A stretch of DNA of 44,420 bases. It comes from a virus. The DNA lies in the IMG/VR virus record IMGVR_UViG_3300033143_001396, positions 1-44,420 of that record. One strand, written 5' to 3'. The notes beneath the pieces were generated by a model. That model made no database searches. It saw only the letters and a program-made list of their open reading frames with translations, and was not told the DNA's origin. A program made the position numbers and the translations under genes. Shown here one piece after another: positions 39,948 to 44,420 of this stretch; positions within the stretch are counted from its first letter, which is position 1; every line of letters starts with the position of its first letter.

Positions 39948-40021
39948 TGGAAGCGGGTGATGGAATCGAACCACCATCTGAGGGTTATGAGCCCAAAATT
40001 CTACCTTTATACCAACCCGCT
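39948..40021 (-). tRNA. tRNA-Met(CAU)-type
   Basis: Acceptor AGCGGGT/ACCCGCT with T73 and CCA; anticodon loop CTCATAA on a weak stem; T-arm GGTGG-TTCGATT-CCATC. Third CAU tRNA in the array; one may be the Ile(AUA) type. Confidence 0.75.
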
Positions 40022-40235
40022 ATTGTTAGTTAAATCATGTTCTCGGTGACTACACAAGGACGCTTCATCCTCAAGTCGGTTTCGAACCTTTTCGCTACTC
40101 CAAGTCAACTCAGTTTATAGAGAAGAACACGATTTAAAATTTTCTAATTGGAGGGATTCTAACCCTCTCTCTATTGAGTTTCAGACTTTCTTTAACTATA
40201 TGTCAAAGATAACGCTTTAAAAGCCTAATCACATT
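40022..40235 (-). other. tRNA-derived or structured non-coding stretch
   Basis: A long imperfect inverted repeat (40034-40046 with 40122-40136) encloses a TTCGAAA T-loop-like motif. Nearby, a T-arm-like GAGGG-TTAGAAT-CCCTC (40146-40164) lacks a matching acceptor. No plausible gene; looks like decayed or rearranged tRNAs. Confidence 0.4.
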
Positions 40236-40298
40236 TGGTAGCGAGAGTCGGATTCAAACCGACAGGTTCCACCTCATGGAAGTGGCGCGCTTCTCGCA
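40236..40298 (-). tRNA. D-armless tRNA-like element
   Basis: Acceptor TGCGAGA/TCTCGCT (6 of 7 pairs), A73, CCA, T-arm GTCGG-TTTGAAT-CCGAC and an anticodon-like arm CCACT-TCCATGA-GGTGG are present. Only 6 bases stand where a D-arm should be, and position 33 is C. Confidence 0.45.
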
Positions 40299-40350
40299 AT
40301 TGTTTGGCGCCGGTACGTCGATAAAAACGCATATCATCCGGCATTGAAAT

Positions 40351-40442
40351 TGGAGGAAGAGGAGGGATTTGAACCCCCGCACCCCGTAAAGGATGACCGG
40401 TTTTCAAGACCGGGACGATACCAGACTTCGTTTAACTCTTCC
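40351..40442 (-). tRNA. tRNA-Ser(UGA)
   Basis: Acceptor GGAAGAG/CTCTTCC, anticodon arm CCGGT-CTTGAAA-ACCGG, long variable arm, T-loop TTCAAAT, CCA encoded. Confidence 0.9.
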
Positions 40443-40444
40443 AG

Positions 40445-40537
40445 TTAATCTTTCTTTTCGTTGTTAATTCCACAACTTGCAAACATGATGAGTCCAATAA
40501 GAACCACACCAATCAAAATAATTTCACCACTAATCAT
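40445..40537 (-). CDS. 30-aa membrane peptide
   Basis: MISGEIILIGVVLIGLIMFA followed by SCGINNEKKD: one transmembrane helix with a short polar tail. AAGGAG at ideal distance and promoter 40564-40593 upstream make it convincing despite its size. Role unknown. Confidence 0.75.
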   Translation of the reverse strand: MISGEIILIGVVLIGLIMFASCGINNEKKD

Positions 40538-40563
40538 AAATTAACTCCTTAATAAGAGTGTCC

Positions 40564-40593
40564 ATTATAACAAATGGTGCGTCTTGGTGTCAA
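40564..40593 (-). promoter_or_regulatory. sigma70-type early promoter
   Basis: TTGACA, 18 bases, TATAAT followed by GG on the minus strand, ahead of the membrane peptide and tRNA-Ser. Confidence 0.75.
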
Positions 40594-40767
40594 GACAATT
40601 AAAAAGAAACTTAGATGATGACACGATCTGCATTTACAAGTCCCGGTTGTCACACCTCAACTTACGTTCAATGGCTCTTTTCAGATTACCACGAAGCGCC
40701 TTAGACCCTCATGCGGGTTGCTTTCGCCGGGTTTCTTATGTTTCCCAGTTCATCTATGTTTCAAACT
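40594..40767 (-). other. non-coding stretch
   Basis: No plausible gene. Contains the recurring AACCCGCA motif (near 40710) also found at about 38870 and 40977. Confidence 0.4.
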
Positions 40768-40839
40768 TGGTGGAGACATAGGAAGTTGAATCCTATCAAA
40801 GAATGTGCCACATTCTCTTAGTAGACCGCTACTATCCCC
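40768..40839 (-). tRNA. tRNA-Ala(GGC), shortened D-arm
   Basis: Acceptor GGGGATA/TGTCTCC, A73, CCA; anticodon arm AGAAT-GTGGCAC-ATTCT; T-arm TAGGA-TTCAACT-TCCTA. The D region forms a mini-hairpin GTAG-CGGT-CTAC. Confidence 0.7.
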
Positions 40840-40844
40840 GAATT

Positions 40845-40918
40845 TGGTGGAGCTACGGGGAATCGAACCCCGATCATCTACGTGCAAGGCAGATATAATC
40901 CCGTTATACTATAACCCC
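40845..40918 (-). tRNA. tRNA-Ala(UGC)
   Basis: Acceptor GGGGTTA/TAGCTCC, anticodon arm TCTGC-CTTGCAC-GTAGA, T-arm CGGGG-TTCGATT-CCCCG, CCA encoded. Confidence 0.88.
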
Positions 40919-41036
40919 AAAATACGCTATTGATTCTCTGATGACTACCCTCGCCCTTTGCCTTTCGGCTTCCAGACAATGCGGGTTCTGACCCCGTACA
41001 ACCTTCCATTCATCATTGATTAAAGGAAGAATCAAT
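40919..41036 (-). other. non-coding stretch with GNRA-like hairpin
   Basis: On the minus strand ACGGGG...CCCGC and GCC-GAAA-GGC hairpins; no canonical tRNA can be drawn. A 75-codon frame here overlaps tRNA-Ala and the next gene and is not credible. Confidence 0.4.
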
Positions 41037-41384
41037 TTAAAAATTTTCTTCGTCTGGTAACAACTCACAGACAAATCGGAAAATATCATTTGGGTCAACA
41101 TCCGACATTCCCCATTCCCAGTTAGTACCATCGTTCAGTACTAGTTCGCCTCTCATTGTCTTAACAGTGGACGAATCACAAAATGTTCCTTCGAATCCGT
41201 TCTCCATATCATCACGAACGGTGGACGTTTTGTTCCAATCGATACCAACCGACTTAATAAGTTTTCTACATTCTACAGAACTACCAACTTCGTTTCTATA
41301 ACTTGAGCCATAAAATGACCATCCTGTTATAATATTTCCTTTTTCTACAAGGAACTTCCATGCAATTTTATCTGCTTTATTCAT
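41037..41384 (-). CDS. hypothetical protein (115 aa)
   Basis: Soluble protein with three cysteines; contains NDGTNWEWGMSDVDPNDIFR. Overlaps the upstream gene by one base. No family recognised. Confidence 0.75.
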   Translation of the reverse strand: MNKADKIAWKFLVEKGNIITGWSFYGSSYRNEVGSSVECRKLIKSVGIDWNKTSTVRDDMENGFEGTFCDSSTVKTMRGELVLNDGTNWEWGMSDVDPNDIFRFVCELLPDEENF

Positions 41385-41641
41385 TAGACTTCTTCTATCT
41401 CATTTTCAATTAGTTCGATAATACTACCAACAAGAGAACGAAAATCTTCATCTTTGAGTTTTTCGTTATCAACATTCACTTTGAGCGTTGCCAAGAAACC
41501 AGAAACATTTCGTGATGTCTCATTCATGCCCAATTTGAACATTGTTTCAAAGTTGTTGCTCAGACAATCAGCGCCAGCAATAAAATTTGACATCTGGTTA
41601 TTTACTGCCTGTGACATATGGATTTGTGATAAACGTTTCAT
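41384..41641 (-). CDS. hypothetical helical protein (85 aa)
   Basis: Helical, ends in an acidic stretch (ELIENEIEEV). The ATG overlaps the stop of the upstream membrane gene (ATGA). Confidence 0.75.
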   Translation of the reverse strand: MKRLSQIHMSQAVNNQMSNFIAGADCLSNNFETMFKLGMNETSRNVSGFLATLKVNVDNEKLKDEDFRSLVGSIIELIENEIEEV

Positions 41642-41790
41642 GACAAAGAAGCCACAACGAACAATAAATTATTTGTTAGAAACAAACCAAACTGAAAAAC
41701 AGCATAACCATATTGTTTCTGATGTGTATACATTGATGAAAGTGTTAAAAACACTAGTGACAAGATAAACGCAACTGCTTCAACTTCCAT
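41638..41790 (-). CDS. small membrane protein (50 aa)
   Basis: MEVEAVAFILSLVFLTLSSM starts a frame with two hydrophobic segments. It follows promoter 41825-41852 and an AGAGAGAAAA leader and overlaps the next gene by 4 bases. Confidence 0.7.
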   Translation of the reverse strand: MEVEAVAFILSLVFLTLSSMYTHQKQYGYAVFQFGLFLTNNLLFVVASLS

Positions 41791-41824
41791 AATTTTCTCT
41801 CTCTTTTCTCAATCAATATAACCC

Positions 41825-41852
41825 ATTATACAGGTATCTATACTAAAATCAA
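41825..41852 (-). promoter_or_regulatory. sigma70-type early promoter
   Basis: TTGATT, 16 bases, TATAAT followed by GGG on the minus strand, ahead of a three-gene operon. Spacer, -10 and downstream leader resemble 36532-36559. Confidence 0.75.
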
Positions 41853-41853
41853 G

Positions 41854-41892
41854 AACTTATGCACATAAGTTTTCTATATACACATAAGCAAA
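41854..41892. repeat. copy B of a duplicated upstream promoter element
   Basis: ACTTATGCACATAAGT is a near-perfect inverted repeat, followed by TTTCTATATACACATAAGC; matches copy A at 36561-36597. May bind a regulator or RNA polymerase alpha subunits. Confidence 0.6.
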
Positions 41893-41958
41893 ATTAATGT
41901 CAAATAGTGACTTCCCTATCAAGGTGATTTACCCTAAACACATTTGACGATGATGAAC

Positions 41959-42033
41959 TGGTGCCGATAACAGAAATCGAATCTGTGACTCGTCCGTACC
42001 AAGGACGTATTTTACCTTCTAAACTATATCGGC
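41959..42033 (-). tRNA. tRNA-Thr(GGU)
   Basis: Acceptor GCCGATA/TATCGGC, anticodon arm CGTCC-TTGGTAC-GGACG, T-arm ACAGA-TTCGATT-TCTGT, CCA encoded. Confidence 0.9.
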
Positions 42034-42099
42034 AATGTCGGCTAAACTCTTTATGAGTGTCGTGAAGATGGAAGCCGTTCCATTTTCTTCACCATTGTT

Positions 42100-42175
42100 T
42101 GGTACGCCGAGCGAGTCTCGAACTCGCAGACTTTTGGGTTTGAACCAAAAGGGTATGCTTTCCCTCCACCGGCGC
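42100..42175 (-). tRNA. tRNA-Leu(CAA), short variable arm
   Basis: Acceptor GCGCCGG/TCGGCGT, D-arm AGGG/CCCT, anticodon arm TTTGG-TTCAAAC-CCAAA, T-arm GCGAG-TTCGAGA-CTCGC, CCA encoded. Confidence 0.82.
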
Positions 42176-42257
42176 ATTGAAATTTGTGACAAACTAAGGA
42201 CTTTCACCTCAACTGATTCCCGTAAATGCGCTTGTCAAGGCATTAAGTTATATTGTT

Positions 42258-42329
42258 TGGGTTCATATTCGGAGTCGAACCGCGAGGTGCTACCTCTATA
42301 CCTAGGATACCCACCACTGGGATATGAAC
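42258..42329 (-). tRNA. aberrant tRNA-like element, anticodon unclear
   Basis: Acceptor GTTCATA/TATGAAC pairs fully and CCA follows, but without a discriminator base. T-loop TTCGACT sits on a weak stem. The middle shows compact hairpins CCCA-GTGG-TGGG and GAGG-TAGCA-CCTC instead of normal D and anticodon arms. Confidence 0.45.
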
Positions 42330-42335
42330 ATTGTT

Positions 42336-42412
42336 TGGTGCCTCTGGTCAGAGTCGAACTGACAACACACGGATTCTTAGTCCGCTCCCTCTACCAATTG
42401 GGGCACAGAGGC
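42336..42412 (-). tRNA. tRNA-Leu(AAG), short variable arm
   Basis: Acceptor GCCTCTG/CAGAGGC, anticodon arm GCGGA-CTAAGAA-TCCGT, T-arm GTCAG-TTCGACT-CTGAC, CCA encoded. An A34 Leu tRNA is unusual in bacteria and phages. Confidence 0.75.
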
Positions 42413-42420
42413 ATTTTGTT

Positions 42421-42499
42421 TGGCGGCGGGTGACGGATTTTTACCGCCTTTGAGTCGTGGCCATGGAACTCACGTTCTCAGCAACATGCTATACCAACC
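42421..42499 (-). tRNA. aberrant tRNA-like element
   Basis: Acceptor GGTTGGT/ACCCGCC (one mismatch), G73 and CCA. T-loop TAAAAAT is non-canonical, D-arm AGCA-TGT-TGCT has a 3-base loop, and the anticodon region around TTCCATG has no clean stem. Confidence 0.4.
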
Positions 42500-42507
42500 A
42501 TTGTGTT

Positions 42508-42641
42508 TGGTGCCCAAGGCAGGATTCGAACCTGCAACGTACTCAGTCATGAACTGTCAATCATTTAACCGGTATTAGAGATTAGTGGTACATATCTCTC
42601 CGTTCTACACAGAGCGACTTTGCCAGTTTGTCCACTCGGGC
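42508..42641 (-). tRNA. tRNA with large insertion in the variable region (UAG-like loop)
   Basis: Acceptor GCCCGAG/CTTGGGC, D-arm GAC/GTC with an 11-base loop, anticodon arm CTCTG-TGTAGAA-CGGAG (G at 33), T-arm GCAGG-TTCGAAT-CCTGC, CCA. About 60 bases lie between anticodon and T-arm. They include an AGAGAT/ATCTCT hairpin, a second anticodon-like CAG-TTCATGA-CTG loop and two GTAC copies. Confidence 0.55.
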
Positions 42642-42649
42642 ATTGAAAT

Positions 42650-42723
42650 TGGAGCTACCACGGAGAATTGAACTCCGATTCGCAGACTGAAAACCTGCTG
42701 TCCTACCGTTAGACGATGATAGC
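42650..42723 (-). tRNA. tRNA-Glu(UUC)
   Basis: Acceptor GCTATCA/TGGTAGC, anticodon arm GCAGG-TTTTCAG-TCTGC, T-arm CGGAG-TTCAATT-CTCCG, T73 and CCA encoded. Confidence 0.88.
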
Positions 42724-42731
42724 ATTTTATT

Positions 42732-42814
42732 TGGTACGAGAGGAGGGATTTGAACCCTCAAGGGTACACGCTCTAAACGTGGTAGCTGTGCCAGTTTACA
42801 TTAACCACTCTCGC
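42732..42814 (-). tRNA. tRNA-Leu(UAG), enlarged D-loop
   Basis: Acceptor GCGAGAG/CTCTCGT, anticodon loop TTTAGAG between CACG and CGTG, T-arm GAGGG-TTCAAAT-CCCTC, CCA. The D-loop is about 7 bases longer than normal. Confidence 0.75.
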
Positions 42815-42820
42815 ATTGTT

Positions 42821-42893
42821 TGGAGCCCCATAGTGAAGTCGAATCACTGTAAGCAAGGTTCGTAACCTCGCCACCGGTTCCGCCGGATGGGAC
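42821..42893 (-). tRNA. tRNA-Arg(ACG)
   Basis: Acceptor GTCCCAT/ATGGGGC, anticodon arm CGAGG-TTACGAA-CCTTG, T-arm AGTGA-TTCGACT-TCACT, T73 and CCA encoded. D-arm GC-rich and atypical. Confidence 0.8.
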
Positions 42894-42945
42894 ATTGTTT
42901 GACTATAGTAACAGTCTTAAAGACCCTTTAAGCGTGTTAATACAG

Positions 42946-43533
42946 TCATTTTCTACAGAATGTTGTTTGTTGACTATTACAGTTTGGACACAACATTCTT
43001 AAATTTTTTAATCTATTATCGTTATTCGTACCGTTTATATGATCTAGTACCATAACAATTTCTTTTCCGTTCCACTCACTAATGTTACATACCGAACATC
43101 TGTTTTCAAGAACACCTTCTTTAATCAATTTTCTCTTTAGTGTTCCTCTTGAAACGGTTGAATTCTCAACTAAACATTCATCAAGTGTATATTTGGTATT
43201 ATTAGATGTTCCATGCGACTTACCAGTAAAGTGGTCTGTCGATAGTTTCAATCTAACAATATGTCTATTAACTGTATTGTAATTTCCTGGTCGAACGGTT
43301 AAGTTCAACTTTCTCAATACATCAGCCATTGTAAAAGAGGTTTCAGCAGATTCTATAAGTTCTTCATCTGTCCAAGTTCTTTTATTATGTACACTGTCAT
43401 AATATTCTTTTAGTTCAAGTTTCTTTAACCAATATCTCATTGGCGTATTGGTCAATCCGAAAAACTCTGCCATTTCTCTTATATTCTGGCCAGAGTCTAT
43501 CTGTTTTTTGGTGTTAAAATAATCTGGATGCAT
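42946..43533 (-). CDS. HNH homing endonuclease (195 aa)
   Basis: C-terminal HNH domain: CSVC, then VLDHINGTNNDNRLKNLRML and CPNCNSQ. The N-terminal 130 residues carry helix-turn-helix-like repeats (NIREMAEFFGLTNTPMRYWL; FTMADVLRKLNLT) for DNA recognition. It lies inside the tRNA array with its own CATAAATA late-type element. Likely a free-standing mobile endonuclease gene. Confidence 0.88.
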   Translation of the reverse strand: MHPDYFNTKKQIDSGQNIREMAEFFGLTNTPMRYWLKKLELKEYYDSVHNKRTWTDEELIESAETSFTMADVLRKLNLTVRPGNYNTVNRHIVRLKLSTDHFTGKSHGTSNNTKYTLDECLVENSTVSRGTLKRKLIKEGVLENRCSVCNISEWNGKEIVMVLDHINGTNNDNRLKNLRMLCPNCNSQQTTFCRK

Positions 43534-43565
43534 AATTGTTTTCCGTAGTTTTATTTGTATACTAC

Positions 43566-43573
43566 TATTTATG
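43566..43573 (-). promoter_or_regulatory. T4-like late promoter element
   Basis: CATAAATA on the minus strand, 33 bases before the HNH gene. Confidence 0.55.
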
Positions 43574-43606
43574 AAAACTGCACTCTACAATTTTAACTAT
43601 AGAATT

Positions 43607-43682
43607 TGGTGCCTTCTGTTGGTTACGCTCCAACTCCCGCGAGACTTCAATCCGCTGCTTCTACTAAGTTAGCTTAGAAGGC
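43607..43682 (-). tRNA. tRNA-Phe(GAA)-like, non-canonical T-loop
   Basis: Acceptor GCCTTCT/AGAAGGC, A73, CCA; anticodon region GCGGA-TTGAAGT-CTCGC with one mismatch; T-stem GTTGG/CCAAC but loop AGCGTAA instead of TTCRANY. Confidence 0.6.
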
Positions 43683-43790
43683 AAAGTTAAGAACATCATT
43701 TATCACTGACAGGTTCAAAGTGATGTTCTCTCATTCGGCACTCTCTGTTGCTGTCAGACAACATCAAATATACCTATCTTAAAAGAAAGT
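43683..43790 (-). other. structured non-coding stretch
   Basis: No plausible gene. AGAACATCA/TGATGTTCT (9 bp) and CTGACAG/CTGTCAG inverted repeats suggest a folded spacer or tRNA remnant. Confidence 0.4.
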
Positions 43791-43863
43791 TTATGATAAC
43801 GGGATTCGAACCCGTGGCTTCCCTCTTCTACGAGGGGCCTCTACCAGACTGAGGTACATCACT
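43791..43863 (-). tRNA. tRNA, anticodon uncertain (GUA/UAG region)
   Basis: Acceptor AGTGATG/TATCATA (6 of 7, two wobbles), D-arm CCTC-AGTCTGGTA-GAGG, T-arm ACGGG-TTCGAAT-CCCGT. The stem CCCTC/GAGGG leaves a 6-base loop GTAGAA, so the anticodon cannot be set. No CCA encoded. Confidence 0.6.
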
Positions 43864-43879
43864 CTTTCTTTCTTGAATT

Positions 43880-43956
43880 TGGAAGGGGAGATGAGATTCG
43901 AACTCATAAATGACAGGCTCAAAACCTGTTGCCTTAGACCGTTTGGCGACACCCCT
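43880..43956 (-). tRNA. tRNA-Gln(UUG)
   Basis: Acceptor AGGGGTG/CTCCCCT, anticodon arm ACAGG-TTTTGAG-CCTGT, T-arm ATGAG-TTCGAAT-CTCAT, CCA encoded. Confidence 0.88.
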
Positions 43957-43968
43957 ATTGTTACTAAT

Positions 43969-44049
43969 TGGAAACGTTGACTGGAATCGAACCAGCAATT
44001 TTTAAACTGGATTTGCAATCCAGGCCCTTACCATTCGGGTCACAACGTT
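43969..44049 (-). tRNA. tRNA-Cys(GCA)
   Basis: Acceptor AACGTTG/CAACGTT, anticodon arm CTGGA-TTGCAAA-TCCAG, T-arm GCTGG-TTCGATT-CCAGT, CCA encoded. Variable loop of about 10 bases. Confidence 0.88.
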
Positions 44050-44057
44050 ATTAAATT

Positions 44058-44131
44058 TGGTCCTCAGTAGAAGAGTTGAACTTCTGTCTATCGGTTATCA
44101 GCCGATTGCTCTACCGTTGAGCTAACCGAGG
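44058..44131 (-). tRNA. tRNA-Ile(GAU)
   Basis: Acceptor CCTCGGT/ACTGAGG, D-arm GCTCAACGGTAGAGC, anticodon arm ATCGG-CTGATAA-CCGAT, T-arm AGAAG-TTCAACT-CTTCT, CCA encoded. Confidence 0.9.
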
Positions 44132-44141
44132 AATGTTAAAT

Positions 44142-44215
44142 TGGCAGGCGATGAGAGAATCGAACTCCCGTTAAGGGATTTGGAATCCCCTGTGATACCA
44201 TTACACTAATCACCC
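44142..44215 (-). tRNA. tRNA-Trp(CCA)
   Basis: Acceptor GGGTGAT/ATCGCCT, anticodon arm GGGGA-TTCCAAA-TCCCT, T-arm GGGAG-TTCGATT-CTCTC, G73 and CCA encoded. Confidence 0.88.
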
Positions 44216-44224
44216 ATTGAAATT

Positions 44225-44297
44225 GGTGCCGGATGAGAGAATCGAACTCCCAACAAATGCTTACAAGGCAATTGTTATACCATTTAACTAATCCGGC
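44225..44297 (-). tRNA. tRNA-Thr(UGU)
   Basis: Acceptor GCCGGAT/ATCCGGC, anticodon loop CTTGTAA, T-arm GGGAG-TTCGATT-CTCTC, CCA encoded. Confidence 0.88.
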
Positions 44298-44309
44298 AAT
44301 ATATATATT

Positions 44310-44396
44310 TGGCGGAAGGTGCGAGAATCGAACTCGCATGACCCGTTAAGGTCAACAGATTAGCAGTCTGCGGCAATACCGTTATGCGAACCTTCC
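44310..44396 (-). tRNA. tRNA-Ser(GCU)
   Basis: Acceptor GGAAGGT/ACCTTCC, anticodon arm GCAGA-CTGCTAA-TCTGT, long variable arm TGACCTTAACGGGTCA, T-arm GCGAG-TTCGATT-CTCGC, G73 and CCA encoded. Confidence 0.9.
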
Positions 44397-44404
44397 ATTA
44401 AATT

Positions 44405-44420
44405 TGGTACCCAGTGTTGG
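44405..44420 (-). tRNA. 3' end of a tRNA cut by the window edge
   Basis: CCA and acceptor-type sequence (CTGGGTACCA) with the same spacing as the other array tRNAs; the rest lies outside. Confidence 0.6.

Noticed and set aside
40904-41131. Minus-strand 75-codon frame
   Set aside because: It overlaps tRNA-Ala(UGC) at one end and the well-packed 41037-41384 gene at the other.
42035-42433. Plus-strand 132-codon frame in the tRNA array
   Set aside because: It runs antisense through several tRNA genes; repeated SRTR/SNRE-like peptides are translations of T-arm sequence.
37700-44420. CRISPR-like regular repeats
   Set aside because: The periodic GAATCGAAC-type motif is the T-loop complement of successive tRNA genes, each with different arms.

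Overview
The window looks like part of a large lytic myovirus genome of the T4 superfamily, probably infecting a gammaproteobacterium. The evidence is a UvsX-type recombinase, a gp41-type helicase, a gp61-type primase, a gp31/GroES-like co-chaperonin, a T4 Rnl1-type RNA ligase, T4-late-like -10 elements (C/G-ATAAATA), many tightly overlapping small genes and a long tRNA array. Host and genus cannot be fixed from the sequence alone. Almost everything is on the minus strand; one block (16.7-20.9 kb) is on the plus strand.

Layout. 1-0.73 kb: a gene fragment, an early promoter and a cluster of odd tRNA-like elements, two of which have the layout of circularly permuted tRNA genes (T-arm half upstream of D-arm half). 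0.73-6.3 kb: small accessory genes, RNA ligase, a lipoprotein and a Mom-like DNA-modification protein. 6.4-12.2 kb: an M15 endolysin, a RuvC-like nuclease and a run of small genes that includes likely counter-defence proteins (an Acb1-like anti-CBASS 2H phosphoesterase, a Tad2-like anti-Thoeris protein, a Lar-like zinc ribbon) and a deaminase homologue that has lost catalytic residues. 12.2-16.7 kb: a split class II (B12-dependent) ribonucleotide reductase, a cobalamin-associated Cys-rich protein and the primase. 16.7-20.9 kb (+): probable virion and membrane proteins plus an HxGH nucleotidyltransferase, preceded by late-promoter-like sites. 20.9-24.4 kb: proteins starting with a T4-like capsid-targeting peptide, including a nuclease-like and a ligase-like protein. 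24.4-30.1 kb: two tandem DruA/DUF4338-like paralogues, replicative helicase and recombinase. 30.2-37.6 kb: many small early-type genes, the co-chaperonin and an RNase H-like DUF458 protein. 37.7-44.4 kb: about 25 tRNA or tRNA-like genes on the minus strand, interrupted by a few small genes, an HNH homing endonuclease and a roughly 0.9 kb transcription unit with no substantial ORF.

How it fits together. Host-like promoters (TTGACA, 16-18 bp, TATAAT followed by GG) precede many early gene strings, and genes are chained by ATGA or TAATG overlaps. Late-type sites sit before the endolysin, the plus-strand block, the capsid-targeted group and the HNH gene. Replication (primase, helicase, recombinase), nucleotide supply (NrdJ), translation support (tRNAs, RNA ligase), protein folding (co-chaperonin) and counter-defence (Mom, Acb1, Tad2) are all represented. 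The most unusual points are the permuted tRNA pair, the set of structurally aberrant tRNAs, the capsid-targeting peptide on an Acb1 homologue and on nucleic-acid enzymes, and an in-frame TGA in an otherwise continuous gene.
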